Positions 34,840 to 45,343 of a stretch of 64,000 bases of DNA are shown in pieces; the first letter of the stretch is position 1; the number at the start of each line of letters is the position of its first letter. The DNA lies in NCBI RefSeq assembly GCF_905475465.1, contig NC_062252.1, forward strand, positions 186,001-250,000, written 5' to 3'. The translations under genes and the position numbers were made by a program. Origin of the DNA: Pieris napi. Lineage: Eukaryota > Arthropoda > Insecta > Lepidoptera > Pieridae. The notes below the pieces were generated by a model. That model was not told the DNA's origin. It saw only the letters and a program-made list of their open reading frames with translations, and ran no database searches.

Positions 34840-34925
34840 GTTGTGTTCGATCGATGGCGGATCATGCGCGCGCAGGCTGTGACGTCATCGTCGCCGGGTA
34901 GCCCGGTATATGGGCAAATACAATA
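34840..34925. promoter_or_regulatory. GC-rich patch with CRE site
   Basis: cgatcgatggcggatcatgc, gcgcgcaggctg, then a perfect TGACGTCA at 34880-34887 and gtcgccgggtagcccgg. An isolated GC-rich cluster with a CREB/ATF-type palindrome suggests a promoter or enhancer. No good donor or ORF is attached. Confidence 0.35.
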
Positions 34926-35867
34926 CATTTTCATCCAGATACGCTAGTTCTAAATAAATCATTTATGTTTTATTTTAGCTGAAAACAGTAGATATATTGC
35001 TTAAAATGCAGTTGCCAACTTTCGTTCTGAGTAATATTTGTAACGGGACTATTCAAATTCAAAAATAGTTTGTTTTCTATCGAATCATAGATAGGTATAT
35101 GTTTATAATTGCTAATGGAATCAACCTATTTTTGAATGTTTCATTTTAAAAATTGTAGGTATTTTCTTGATTTTCGTTCTACTTTTAAACTTATAGTTTT
35201 ATGTATTGCGACAACTGTTTTTCACACAAAAAGATATTTAGTTAAAAATAACACCTGAGTTATCTAGTACTTATCTAGTTATTAGTAGTATCTATTAATT
35301 CTTGAAATATTTATATTTAGCGTCTTATACAAAATTTAGAACGACAGAGTCTTTTTTTTATTTATATCGTGTTAGGCATTTCTATTAGCATGGTTGTGTT
35401 AAATTAGTTAACAAACCGTTTGTTTTTTATAAGAGTAATTAGAGTAATTAAATACCGTTAAAACTAATTTAAACTATACAAATATTCTTGGTTCAAATGA
35501 AGATAATCAATATTTTGATTAAGGTTATAGATTTTTAATGTTTGTAATAATTCCGTTTTGAAACTATAGTTATTAGTTTTTATTTGCAAAAACAAAATGA
35601 AAGCCAACATTTTGATTTACCAAAGAAATAATTTTGATTTACGTAAATGGTGATAAGAAGAAATATCTATATTTAAATACAACTTGAGTCTTATCTCGTA
35701 CAATTCTGTTGATTATTTTTACTTACTTGAAATAAGGATGATGTGTTTCATTTGATTTAAATTGGTCAACTATTTCTCTAGTTCAATATCTCAATCAGAC
35801 ACGCGACACGATCCGTCCTTCCGTTTACCTACCAATCACAGTCTAACAAAGAATTAAGTTTTTATCC

Positions 35868-36022
35868 TTACTAGGGTTGTCTGGAAGAGATCGCTTGTTA
35901 GCGATAAGGCCACCCGTTGCATCCCAATTTTTTTTTTAATTTTTAGACAATTTTTTTGTTTTTATTTTTTTATGATACAGCATACAAAAATACACACAAC
36001 CCTTAATTTTCATCTACCCTCT
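35868..36022. repeat. LINE 3'-end repeat joined to reverse copy of the 1.5-kb repeat
   Basis: 'gttgtctggaagagatcgct' and 'tgttagcgataaggccaccc' match the block at 47105-47150. It is followed after a T-rich stretch by 'atgatacagcatacaaaaat acacacaaccc', the complement of 1620-1675. Two different repeats are abutted. Confidence 0.6.
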
Positions 36023-36174
36023 GCTTAGTTTTCATTCCAGAAAACCGAACAGTCTTTCGGGTAGCATAGCAAAATGTTCCATGTTGGTATGTACTAAAAA
36101 GGTAGGCTAAGTAAAAGCACATTTTATGATATAAGGTTAGACTAATAGATAAAGGTTTAAGGTTTTAATCTTTC

Positions 36175-36960
36175 TTATTGCATCTTTAATTTCGGATTGA
36201 AGTATGTGGGTTCTATACCCTGTTCATCTATGGATTGAATATTTGCAGTTCTTGTTGCATCGTCAGTATATAGAGCTTCCCTATATGATCGCCACCTGTT
36301 TGTAACTTCGTCTATCTCGGTTAGAATTCCATCTTGCCATCTTGTTTCACGCATGTTCTTCATTACCTTGGCATATTGGCTAAAATGTTCGTTATAGTCG
36401 CTGCGACACAAAAATTTTTACTTTGGCTGAGCTTGAGGTATTTTATAAGGTCATAATCTATGGCATAAGGTGCATTACTATTAGCAGTTTGTTTCTATCT
36501 TTGTTGCTTCAGTTATCCATGTTTTCCTTGGAGCATTAACCTTAATCCAGCTTTCCTTATGAGTCGTTAGTATTAGGTGTTTGAATTTTTTCCACTTCGT
36601 GTCCATGTTCGCTTCAGCCACTTTTGATTTTAAGCAGTCTCTGAACATCTGTAGTTCGACTTGATTAGGTCTTCTTTGTGGCGGTTAAATAATTCGCTGG
36701 CATGACTTCAGCTTGATGTTCATCACTGCCACCTAAAGTTTATGGTCATTTCCATAGTCAGCACCAATGTAGGTTGTCGTGCAATCCTTTAAGATGTGTT
36801 TCGGTAATTCCTACTAAGTTTTTGCCCCTTCTCTATGATCTCCTCTTTTCCTTGTTCTAGCAAACCCCGAACATGCCAAGTTCCTAAAGCTACCTTCTTG
36901 CGAAGTGACTGGTGAGTAGGTCTGGTGCTACCTGGACTCGTCATGGCGCCGGGCTTAAGT
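36175..36960 (-). pseudogene. RTE-like LINE remnant: endonuclease to early reverse-transcriptase region
   Basis: Reading the minus strand from 36945: MTSPGSTRPTHQSLRKKVAL, GTWHVRGLLEQGKEEI (endonuclease start, normally GTWNVRxLLxxGK), a TLVLTMEMTIN stretch where ADYGNDHK-like text is expected, then after several stops and shifts DGILTEIDEVTNRWRSYREA, LYTDDATRTA (the 'RWxxYxxxL' linker before reverse transcriptase). The middle of the endonuclease is deleted. Typical of elements mis-annotated as craniofacial development protein 2-like. Confidence 0.75.
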
Positions 36961-38189
36961 CAGATCACATATATTTACATTCTCGTTAGTGTTACCGTCC
37001 ATGTGAGTTCCTTCTACACCGCAATGGTATTATGAGTCACAACGTCCTGCTGCCAACGTTCGACATTCGGGTTAAAATATTGTCACCCGACCCCCCCTGT
37101 TTTCACATTACTGAGCTGCTATACCCAGCGATAAAGGTACAGAAATGCCAATATTAGCCAAGTATGGCGACTACCTTCTTTTTGAGCTTTTGGACTAAAG
37201 CTTCCACATCTCCGAATTGCCACTAGTTCTTAACCCAAAACCGCTAAGCGTCACCGTTAAAAAAATCGAATCTTCAGACTGCTATACTCATTTTTAGACT
37301 CTCAATACGAAACCCAAAAAAAAAACATTATTTTATCGGGGAATTCTCCTCGTAATAAAAGGCAATGATGTAATTAGTTAAATGAGGTAATTCAGCACTG
37401 TATAGTATAATATAAATAACATCAACATGTACAATAAAGTACAACGAATACTTTTATGAAGTCTTGTTTGCAAATAGTATTGCTATTTTAAATTAATTGA
37501 ATTTTAAACAATTAATTGATCATATAAACTTTCTTATAAATAACTATGTATTACATAAGCCAGGTGCTTAAGATTACCAATAATCATACCTGATAATTTG
37601 ATCAATCGATAACTCCAAGAATTTACGTCAAAAATAACAGACCGTGCGTCAATGCGGTACTATTATCATGAATTACGCTGCAGTATTTTTCTATTTACTT
37701 ACGTGAACATCAAAAATGCGTTTACAAGTTATATAACTACTTATTTAAAGCGTTTTTGTAGTAAGTTCTGCTAATTATTACTGGCCTTCTACAAGCGTGT
37801 AGAAGTCAACATTCTCAAGAATAGTCAGGGCAATTTTCATAGCTCTCTCCCATTAAACAATAACGCCGCTACTAATCTAGGAATGATAATTTCCACAGAA
37901 TAAGAGCATAGTCTCTTTGTACAGTATTTTTAATTTATTACGCGTCTAAGTAATTAAGAGCAGTGTTGGCCAAGTGGCGGAGTGCGTGCTTAAGGCCGGG
38001 TTCCCACTATGCCGGACCGGCAGATATCCCGGTCCGGTAAAATTGCCGGAAGGCCTAGTGGCTGTACAAATTGTATGAAGCTATTCACATTATCCCGAAT
38101 CCGGCTTTTTCGCCGAGCCCGGCATTTTTACCGAGCGTTTTGTCACTACAAAATGCCGGTAAAATCACCGGACCGGAGTAATGTGAACC

Positions 38190-38435
38190 TGCCCTGCGAT
38201 TCTGTAACTCACTTTTCGAACTCACACAGCGGTTTTCGCATCGGCGGTCGCTCTCAAATCAGTCGTGAAGCAGTCATTTTATGATTTGGCATTCTGAAAA
38301 GGTGGGAGCTTGTAGTTTATTGTTTATTAGAATGCCAAATCATAAAATGACTGCTTCACGACTGATTTGAGAGCGACGGCCGATCCGAAAACCGCTGTGT
38401 GAGTTCGAAAAGTGAGTTACAGAATCACAGGGCAG
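38190..38435. mobile_element. Palindromic MITE nested in the Harbinger-type element (246 bp)
   Basis: Two arms of about 100 bp form a near-perfect palindrome: ctgccctgcgattctgtaac at the left is matched by gttacagaatcacagggcag at the right. The centre is gcattctgaaaaggtgggag..tattagaatgc. The same family as 25901-26082. A few mismatches between arms (cgcatcggc / ggccgatcc) show some age. Confidence 0.9.
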
Positions 38436-38537
38436 TTCCGGAACGTGTTCCCTGCCCCGCCCGTGCTCGGTTCTACCCGCACTTCATTCGGCTCGCATTT
38501 TCTGAGTACAGTAGACGTGTAGCATAATGAACGACAT

Positions 38538-38720
38538 TCAAATAGAAACTTTAATTAAATAGTTGAAGAACTTTGCTCCATCACTTCCAAGTTCACCCAT
38601 CAATGTTTCAAATGTCCCAAGTGAAAATCTTTCCCGTAAAATAGGATGTACCCAATACTTTCGTCTTTTATTTTGCTTTCTGTACCACCACCACCACAAC
38701 ACAACAATTTCGTCGTCCAT
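38538..38720 (-). pseudogene. Harbinger-type transposase N-terminal fragment
   Basis: From the minus-strand ATG at 38720 the frame reads MDDEIVVLWWWWYRKQNKRR, KYWVHPILRERFSLGTFETL, MGELGSDGAKFFNYLIKVSI, stop. 'KRRYWVHPI..R...GxFxxLxxEL..D..KFFxYxRM' is the conserved N-terminus of HARBI1/ALP1-like nucleases. Only about 60 residues remain; the catalytic DDE part is absent. This identifies the parent family of the 857-bp element. Confidence 0.75.
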
Positions 38721-40400
38721 TGTGGGCACTGGTCCAAATTCAACTGAGTTGCTTGTCCGATTTTCTTGTGGGGTCCGGTGTAATGTGAACACTCTGTCCG
38801 GTGTCCGGTTACCGGCAGATCTGCCGGTCCGGTATAGTGGGAACCCGGCCTAACGCAACTCCTTACAAACGGGTTCGAACCCCGGCTGTGCCCCTAGGGG
38901 CTTTACTGACTATATGCTCATGCGGTAGACACAAAAAGTCGAATGCATGTGTCAGACGCAAAAGGCTAATCGCTTACTTGACTTGTTGAAAAAAGTTATG
39001 ACAAGACATAGATACATAAATCGGAGGCTAAGACCAAGGGTTGTAACGAAACTGATTTTTTTAATATAATTACATGTCTAAGCATTGAGTGAGTCGTGTG
39101 TTTACCCAATGGTATCCAGGGAATACACCATCAATAGATTGTGATGTGACAATTGTGATTTTCAACCGGTTAAATTCGCGAACTGCTTAAAAACTGGTAT
39201 AATAGTTTCAAAATATGTTTTCTATACTTTTTAATGGTCGCCCATTTTATGTTATAAAATATTTTATTGGTTTTTTAATAAAAACTAAATCTAAAAAGTA
39301 GCTTACGTTTAAACCTCATTTGAAATGTTTAGTGAAATTTGACAAACAGAGAAAAACGGGAATAAAATCAGTTCGATATAGTTTAGTCCATTTCAAAACT
39401 GCTTGTGTTTTCAAGGAATTTGCATATTTACTTACATAAAATTTGCAATTCAATTTCTGATTCTACCCTTATCAAGAGAACGTCGCAATAATTAATTAAT
39501 CCTTTATGATAAATATGTTATTCGTTAGACTTTATTTCTATCTGTCAGTATGTGCTATTTAATTTAATAATCTGATTAGTTGAACTTAACTATTTATGAT
39601 TTTATGAACACAATATATAAGTATTCACTACTATCACCCAGTGGTATTAGTCAGCATTTTGTACCTTGATTTGTTGTATATTTAAGTAGCTTGATTTATT
39701 TTCCTTACACAAAATAAATTTCTGAACGCACGCATAAATATTTGAGAGATTTTTACCGTATTTATAAACCGTTTGACAGTTACGAATCCCATGAACATTT
39801 TGGATTGGATTTTTTTCTTTCATAATATATATCCTACCTAAACATAATTAATTACCAATAATATATATTTTCATAATTTACTACTATGATACTGACTTAC
39901 ATTAGGATAGAAAATACTTTAAATTTTCGATGAAGTCAGATATGTGGAAAACAAATCTCACGCGAGCAGACAATGAAGTAATCACTATTTATTTGTTTCA
40001 ATTCTTTATAGTCCAGATGGTATAGCCATCAAAAGTTTACTGTTTCGGACTTCGATTTCATTTTAGTTTAACATTTTTTGCTTATTTTTATTGTAATCCC
40101 GCCTAATGAAGATATAGGTAAAGCAAATATATTATGATACCAATGTATTTTATTCGATTAAGGTTCAGTTCACTACGGTTACTAAGTTGTAATTGTCATA
40201 TGCAATACTTTTAATTATTATTTTTTTGTGATTTCAGTTATAAATTATTATATACGATGTACGGATTTATAAGTAGTAATAATAAATGTAATTATCTACC
40301 ATTTAAAATTGTAAGTACATCTAAATTGTTTTAAGTCACGAAAACAGTCATAAATTCACAAGTCACTAAAAAAAATTCAAAAATTCAAAAAACCATATTT

Positions 40401-40663
40401 TTTATTTTATTTTTTTTATGGCTCTGGCACGATTTGTGCATTAGCCAGCGTCAAGAATAGGATTTTTTATAATTCGTGCTTGTCTTTAGAAATTCGACCC
40501 TGTCCTCCATGTACGGTTTAAGCACTCGCCCGGTACCGCACAGCCCTCCCAAAGGCCGAGAACAAATTTAAATTAAATTAAAACTTGCCCTCGAACCGGG
40601 AATCGAACCCGGTACCCCTCACCTAGCTGCCACTTATAAGACCGCTAGGCTATGAGGCCCCTG
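40401..40663 (-). mobile_element. Second type of tRNA-derived SINE, 263 bp, with 12-bp target duplication
   Basis: On the minus strand it begins ggggcctcatagcctagcgg (A box), then 'gtaccgggttcgattcccgg' (B box), and ends in an A/T-rich tail after 'gtgccagagccat'. AAAACCATATTT is duplicated exactly at 40389-40400 and 40664-40675. Its body differs from the SINEs at 17 kb and 38 kb, so it is another family. The tRNA-like head is too altered downstream to be a working tRNA gene. Confidence 0.85.
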
Positions 40664-41929
40664 AAAACCATATTTATGCAGCAAAAAATTGCAGTTGATA
40701 GATAAGAAACATAAGAGAAGTGACTGCTTATATGAAAGTTTTCATCAATTGAAAACCAGTAGGTATTACAGATAGAGTATTGGTTATTATGGCAACACTA
40801 ACTACCTACTAAAATATCTATGGTTGCTTATTAAATATACGTAATAAGTAAACGTATCATCTGACTGCGTGTAACTACACTCAACTTTAGTTTTTGTTAT
40901 AGGTAACCTTATTTTATCCATTTGGCAAAATTGCAATTCAATTAATATTTAATATATTAATTGAATCGCAAAAGTTGCCGATACCTGATAATAATAATAT
41001 TGATTAAGTATATTCCTGATAAAGCATTGACGCACGCTCTTATCATAATTTGCATCAAACTCTAAATAATAATAAAAATATTTGAATTTATTGGTATTTA
41101 TTACCAAATTTTTATTAATATTTTAATTTAATTACACTTGGTAATATGTAAAACTAATTGTTAAAATTTGGTGTTGATATATTGACTAGAATAAAACAAT
41201 TTTCGTGAATTAAATTTTTGTGTGTGGTTTTGTAGGATTTGAAGAGTTTGAAGTCGAATTTCTACTTGACTACTTCTAGTCGCCTACAGATACTTATATA
41301 GATATTTGTGACACGACTTCACTAGATGGCGCTTTCTATACGCTTTTTTCAATTCTTGAACAGAATTATTCCCATGCGCTATTCAAACATTATAAAATAC
41401 ACCAAATATTATTTAAATTATCTAACTTACGAAAGCTCAATTTCGCTCAAGATTTCTTTAAAATCGATCTTCTTATACAAACGCAGAGCTTGTCATTCAC
41501 TGACGTAGTACGACCGTTCTCGGATTGACGCATGCGCGTCTACCGCCTGTCTACCCCGCACAAATTTGAACGACATCACGGATGCGAGATTTTGTATGAC
41601 AATCCGATCTTTTTAAATTAGTCGCATAACCTTATCGCCTCAATATGTAGTTAACTCATTTTGTCGCAACGAGGTATAGATAAGAACAACGTTAGTAAAA
41701 TATTCTGTCAATTATGTGATAAGGAAGTTGCTGCTGTTTAATTTTATAAAATAAATATAAGTCTTATGCAAATTGCGACAAATTATGCTGTAGAAGAGCG
41801 ATAAAGATAACGTTTATCAAGGCTATGTATACCTAATTTAAATGTCTATCGAATAAAGAGTACTACTATAATATGAGTTATCGTTAAAGCATCATATATA
41901 ATAAATCATATTATCGTATTGTGTGACTC

Positions 41930-42347
41930 GCGAGTCGTGAGCTTTGACTCGAGGAGGCGTTACAGAGAGTCGTCTTGTGAGTCGCGAATTGCGATTTGTG
42001 ATCTGTGGACTGTGACTGTCAGTCAGTTGAGCGGACTCGGACCGCGCGGTGGCGCGTAGTGTTGGTGCTTGTAGGTTTTTAGTTTGACAGTTGGCGCGTT
42101 TTTTCGTTCCTGTTCAATTAAGTCTTTCTGTGAAAAATAGATGTAAAGTTAGTGTACTCGGTGATTTTAAATTTACCGTTTGTGTTCCGACAATACCCTG
42201 TGTATTACTCATCGCCGGCTGTGAAAAAGTGCTTGCACGCCCAAGTGTACTCTTGCGTATAAGTGCAGGATTTTGTGAATTTTTCCACCTTCAAACTGTA
42301 TTCCAGTGCCTTTTTCTAGTGTCAAGCTATTAGCGATAAAGCAACAG
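41930..42347 (+). promoter_or_regulatory. Candidate promoter and long untranslated first exon
   Basis: GC-rich sequence with repeated 'gagtcg/gtgagtcgcga' words, an initiator TCAGTC at 42019-42024 and downstream gcggactcggaccgcgcggtgg. The exon would run about 42021-42347 to a strong donor CAACAG|GTAAGAA. A through-frame begins only at TTG (42091), so I read it as 5' UTR of a gene continuing to the right. No TATA box is seen 25-35 bp upstream. Confidence 0.55.
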
Positions 42348-42359
42348 GTAAGAATTTGG

Positions 42360-44560
42360 GTATATCGTTCATAATACTATTGAGCACGGCTATTTAGAGC
42401 GTTGATTTTGTGTCGGGTTAGAAAAGTTCCAAATATAGCAAATAATGATCATGGATCATTTATACAGTTACAACCATAAGAAGTTATGTAAAGGTAGATT
42501 TATTGAATTGTTGAAAATCACGCTGTCCCTTGTCCGGGCGAGAGGCAGACAGCTGTGTGCGTAATGGGTAAAAATAAATACTCGAGTATTATCTAAAGCA
42601 AGACAAACCGGCTTCGTGAATAAGCCGCGTAGGTATTATTAGTGCATAATTTACAATATTGTGATTTTTTAGGTTATGAGGTCTTATACAAAATCAAAAT
42701 ATTCAGTGACAAATGACCTAAAGGTTAGAGTTTTATAATTTATAGCCTTAATTTAAATGCAACAAGGCTTATTTTGTATGTAATACTTAAAGCCAAATAA
42801 TGTAGGTAATACACTGGAGTATGATGTATATATGTATTTTGTAATATGTTATAAATAAGTACATATATTAAGGTTTCTCATATATATAACATATCAATAA
42901 ATACCCTTACTCTAATTGAAAGTATTAGATAGGTGATTACTAGAACTTAATTTACTGCATATGACTTACAAGTCTATTTTCAGAATGTATTTAGATTCTG
43001 AATGTAAAACATATTTATTCATTAATAACTAAAGAATTAAATATATTTATTAATTAATAAACTAAAATAATAATTAATTAAATTTTTCCCTTTTATTATC
43101 TATGTTATTTACAATGACTTAAAAGCTTTGTAGTTAACTTATGGTTATTGTTTATATAATAATTTTAGATTAAACACTTGCTTATCCCAAAATAGTGTTG
43201 AAATATTTTTTTACTATAATCATGACTTACTAGGAGCTACTACAACTATTGTTGTAATAATAGCAATTATTGAAATATACTTAAAAATGATATACTTTGT
43301 GCAAGATAAAATAGGAGCATCATTTTATGATCAATACTGTATTAAAACAACCACATCAGCCAAAAGATGAATTTAGATTTTTTAAATATTTTAAGTCTAG
43401 CTTTCATTCAGACTATTTGTTTTTTTTACATTTACAACTATTTAATATGCTTGTCAAATATAATATTTATGGATAACATTATATATTTATAATGGTTTTC
43501 ATCTTATCAAAACATTCTCACATAATTGAAAAAAAATTATCAGAAGATGAAAGACTAAGACCCTTGAGCATACAAAGTGTCTCATAAGTGGCTACACTTA
43601 ATTAGGCAGCTGACCGAGCAATGTAGGCTACATGGTTTTGTTCCCCTAGAAACCTTATTTGTAACAATGGGCAATCTGCCAGAAATATAATATAGATGTC
43701 AGAATCACAACCACAATTAACTATTCAATGTTGGCAATAAAACTTTTCTATTTCATGTAAGAATGGTGTATGTCATTTTAATGGCAATTTTATTGTATGA
43801 AAAATATATGATTTATATATAATACATACTTTAACCTAATTCTTTGTCAGTTTCAAAGTTTTAATTGCAATACACTAGGGACATTTGCTTTTTGCTAAAT
43901 GTTCAACTTGGGAAAGTCATGGTAAATAGAAATTTAAAAATCTTTACTACTGCTGTGTTGGGAAGAATGTTTAGAAAATAAATGTGACAATGAGCACTTA
44001 CATTTAATTTTTGTACCTTGTTATGGTTGTAGTGAAATGTTAAGTTCTGAGAAATTACACACAATACATGGAACAATTGAAAATTATTTACAAGTATTGG
44101 AAAATTTCAAATAGAAATTTTTATACTTACTGATCTAATAAGTTAGCCATTTTCTATGTTTAATAAATATTCTAAGGTTTAATTAACTGTCAATAATAAA
44201 GGCTTCAAAGAATTAAAATTTTAACCTGTCTAGTAGAATATAAGAAAAGTAAAAAGTATTATTACAAGTATGAATAAATAATGATATGTACTTGTAAACT
44301 TACTATTTAAATTTATTGCTATATAACTGCAAGCATCGGCAACACCACTGGAGCTGAGGTAGAGGATTTATTTGGCAATACATTTCATGCAATTTGGCAC
44401 AGCACCACATAAAGCTTGTTTCACACTAGTATTTTTTATATTGAGCAAAACACATTTAGCAAAGCATAGTTTTTGCTTTTGTTAGTCCAAAAGTCCAAAG
44501 TATTTTTTGTTAGTCCAGAACTCACACACACATATAGTCATACTATTGTTCTACATTTAC
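42360..44560. other. AT-rich putative intron sequence, nothing further seen
   Basis: Follows the donor at 42348. It is strongly AT-rich and without recognised repeat families or exons. It would be the start of the first intron of the gene beginning near 42.0 kb, if that call is right. Confidence 0.4.
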
Positions 44561-44565
44561 ATTTA

Positions 44566-44776
44566 TTGTAATTTTTTTATGGTTTATTAAGTCAAATGTA
44601 AAACTGTTTGTTTCTACCCTGTTACCTTGGCTTACCTTTCAGGGCGTACAAAATTATGTCGCGCACACGCTTTTACCTAGTGACGGAGTGCAATATAGTA
44701 TTAATCTTAGTCGGTAGGAGCGGGCAAGCCCCAACAGGTGAAACCTCTGGTGGCCTGGGGGAGGCCCAGCGATGCG
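44566..44776 (+). repeat. GC-rich duplicated segment, copy 1
   Basis: Shares with 45160-45343 the order 'gtaaaactgtttgtttctac cctgttacct', 'aaattatgtcgcgcacac', 'tgacggagt', 'tcggtaggagc', 'gggggagg'. It carries about 20 extra bases (tggcttacctttcagggcgt) absent from copy 2. It lies immediately before a TATA box. Confidence 0.7.
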
Positions 44777-44806
44777 ACCAGTATTAATTACGCTGTAGGA
44801 GTGAGG

Positions 44807-44840
44807 TATAAATATACGCGACAGGAGCATCGTCAGTCGT
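44807..44840 (+). promoter_or_regulatory. Core promoter: TATA box plus initiator
   Basis: TATAAATA at 44807-44814 lies 28 bp before the A of TCAGTC (44833-44838), near the usual spacing for a TATA/initiator pair. A TGACGTCA overlapping a CACGTG E-box lies at 44876-44887, about 40 bp downstream. This is the best-formed core promoter in the window. Confidence 0.65.
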
Positions 44841-44942
44841 CACTGCGCGTGCGTCACGCTCGCGAATAGACCGTGTGACGTCACGTGACAGATTATTTGC
44901 AGGATTCCGATTATTAGTCTTCAGAACTCAATAATTGGCATA

Positions 44943-45092
44943 ATGGTGAAGATCCTTTACGCCTTAGGAAACTTTAAGGAAATTATTATTTTTGTACCAC
45001 ACAAAACTAAACCCTCAAATCTTTCAAAGCCTGTGAAGGTCAAGGTTTGCCGATTGGTCGGTCCATATTATTGGGCTCAATCAGTGCATTAA
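44943..45092 (+). CDS. Small ORF (49 residues) downstream of the TATA/initiator promoter
   Basis: The first ATG after the putative start site (108 nt downstream) opens MVKILYALGNFKEIIIFVPH, KTKPSNLSKPVKVKVCRLVG, PYYWAQSVH, stop. It is basic with a short hydrophobic N-terminal half and no clear signal peptide cleavage site. I recognise no family. A poly(A) signal is not obvious close by. It may be a true small protein, an exon start or chance. Confidence 0.25.
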   Translation: MVKILYALGNFKEIIIFVPHKTKPSNLSKPVKVKVCRLVGPYYWAQSVH

Positions 45093-45159
45093 AGTCACGC
45101 CATACACTAAGCTAGAAATCGTCAGAGATGTAAGTAGCTTTGTCAATTAAATGTAAGTA

Positions 45160-45343
45160 AATGTGATTTTTTTATCGTTTATAAAGACATACGTAAAACT
45201 GTTTGTCTCTACCCTGTTACCTAAATTATGTCGCGCACACTGGGCTTTACCCCATGACGGAGTTCCATATCGGTAGGAGCTGGCCAGCTCCCGGCGGGAT
45301 CGGCTAGACCCACCGGGTGGTCGCCCGGGGGAGGTTCAGCGGT
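45160..45343 (+). repeat. GC-rich duplicated segment, copy 2
   Basis: Second copy of the 44566-44776 segment, diverged. After 'tcggtaggagctggccagct' it continues 'cccggcgggatcggc..ccaccgggtggtcgcccggg', GC-rich and partly self-complementary. It has no TATA box after it. Confidence 0.65.

Larger units (their letters stand above)
37994..38850 (-). mobile_element. PIF/Harbinger-type non-autonomous element, 857 bp, TAA target duplication
   Basis: Terminal inverted repeats of about 30 bp begin ggccgggttcccactatgcc; the right end is its complement with one change. TAA flanks both ends (37991-37993, 38851-38853), the Harbinger-type 3-bp duplication. Subterminal CCGG-rich motifs (gtccggtgtaatgtgaac and the reverse) repeat near both ends. 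Inside are a transposase N-terminal fragment and a nested palindromic MITE. Confidence 0.9.
37962..39062 (+). mobile_element. tRNA-derived SINE split by a DNA transposon insertion
   Basis: The left piece is gagcagtgttggccaagtgg, cggagtgcgtgc (A-box side) up to 37993. The right piece, 38851-39062, resumes at cgcaactccttacaaacggg, ttcgaaccccggctgtg (B box), 'gcatgtgtcagacgcaaaag' and 'aagggttgtaacgaaactga' with a T-rich end. Removing 37994-38850 and one TAA rejoins a normal SINE head. Confidence 0.85.

Noticed and set aside
38009..38284. Plus-strand ORF of 91 codons
   Set aside because: Runs through terminal repeat and palindromic MITE; the biologically meaningful frame there is the minus-strand transposase fragment.
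40560..40663. tRNA-like sequence with good A and B boxes (minus strand)
   Set aside because: It continues into a 263-bp unit with an A-rich tail and target duplications, so it is a SINE head, not a tRNA gene.
42091..42333. Plus-strand ORF of 80 codons in the 42-kb island
   Set aside because: Begins at TTG, hydrophobic mixed composition and no family look. The region is better explained as 5' UTR with a donor at 42348.
44566..45343. LTR retrotransposon with two LTRs
   Set aside because: The direct copies differ in length, lack matching TG...CA ends and only one is followed by the TATA box; there are no gag or pol frames between.
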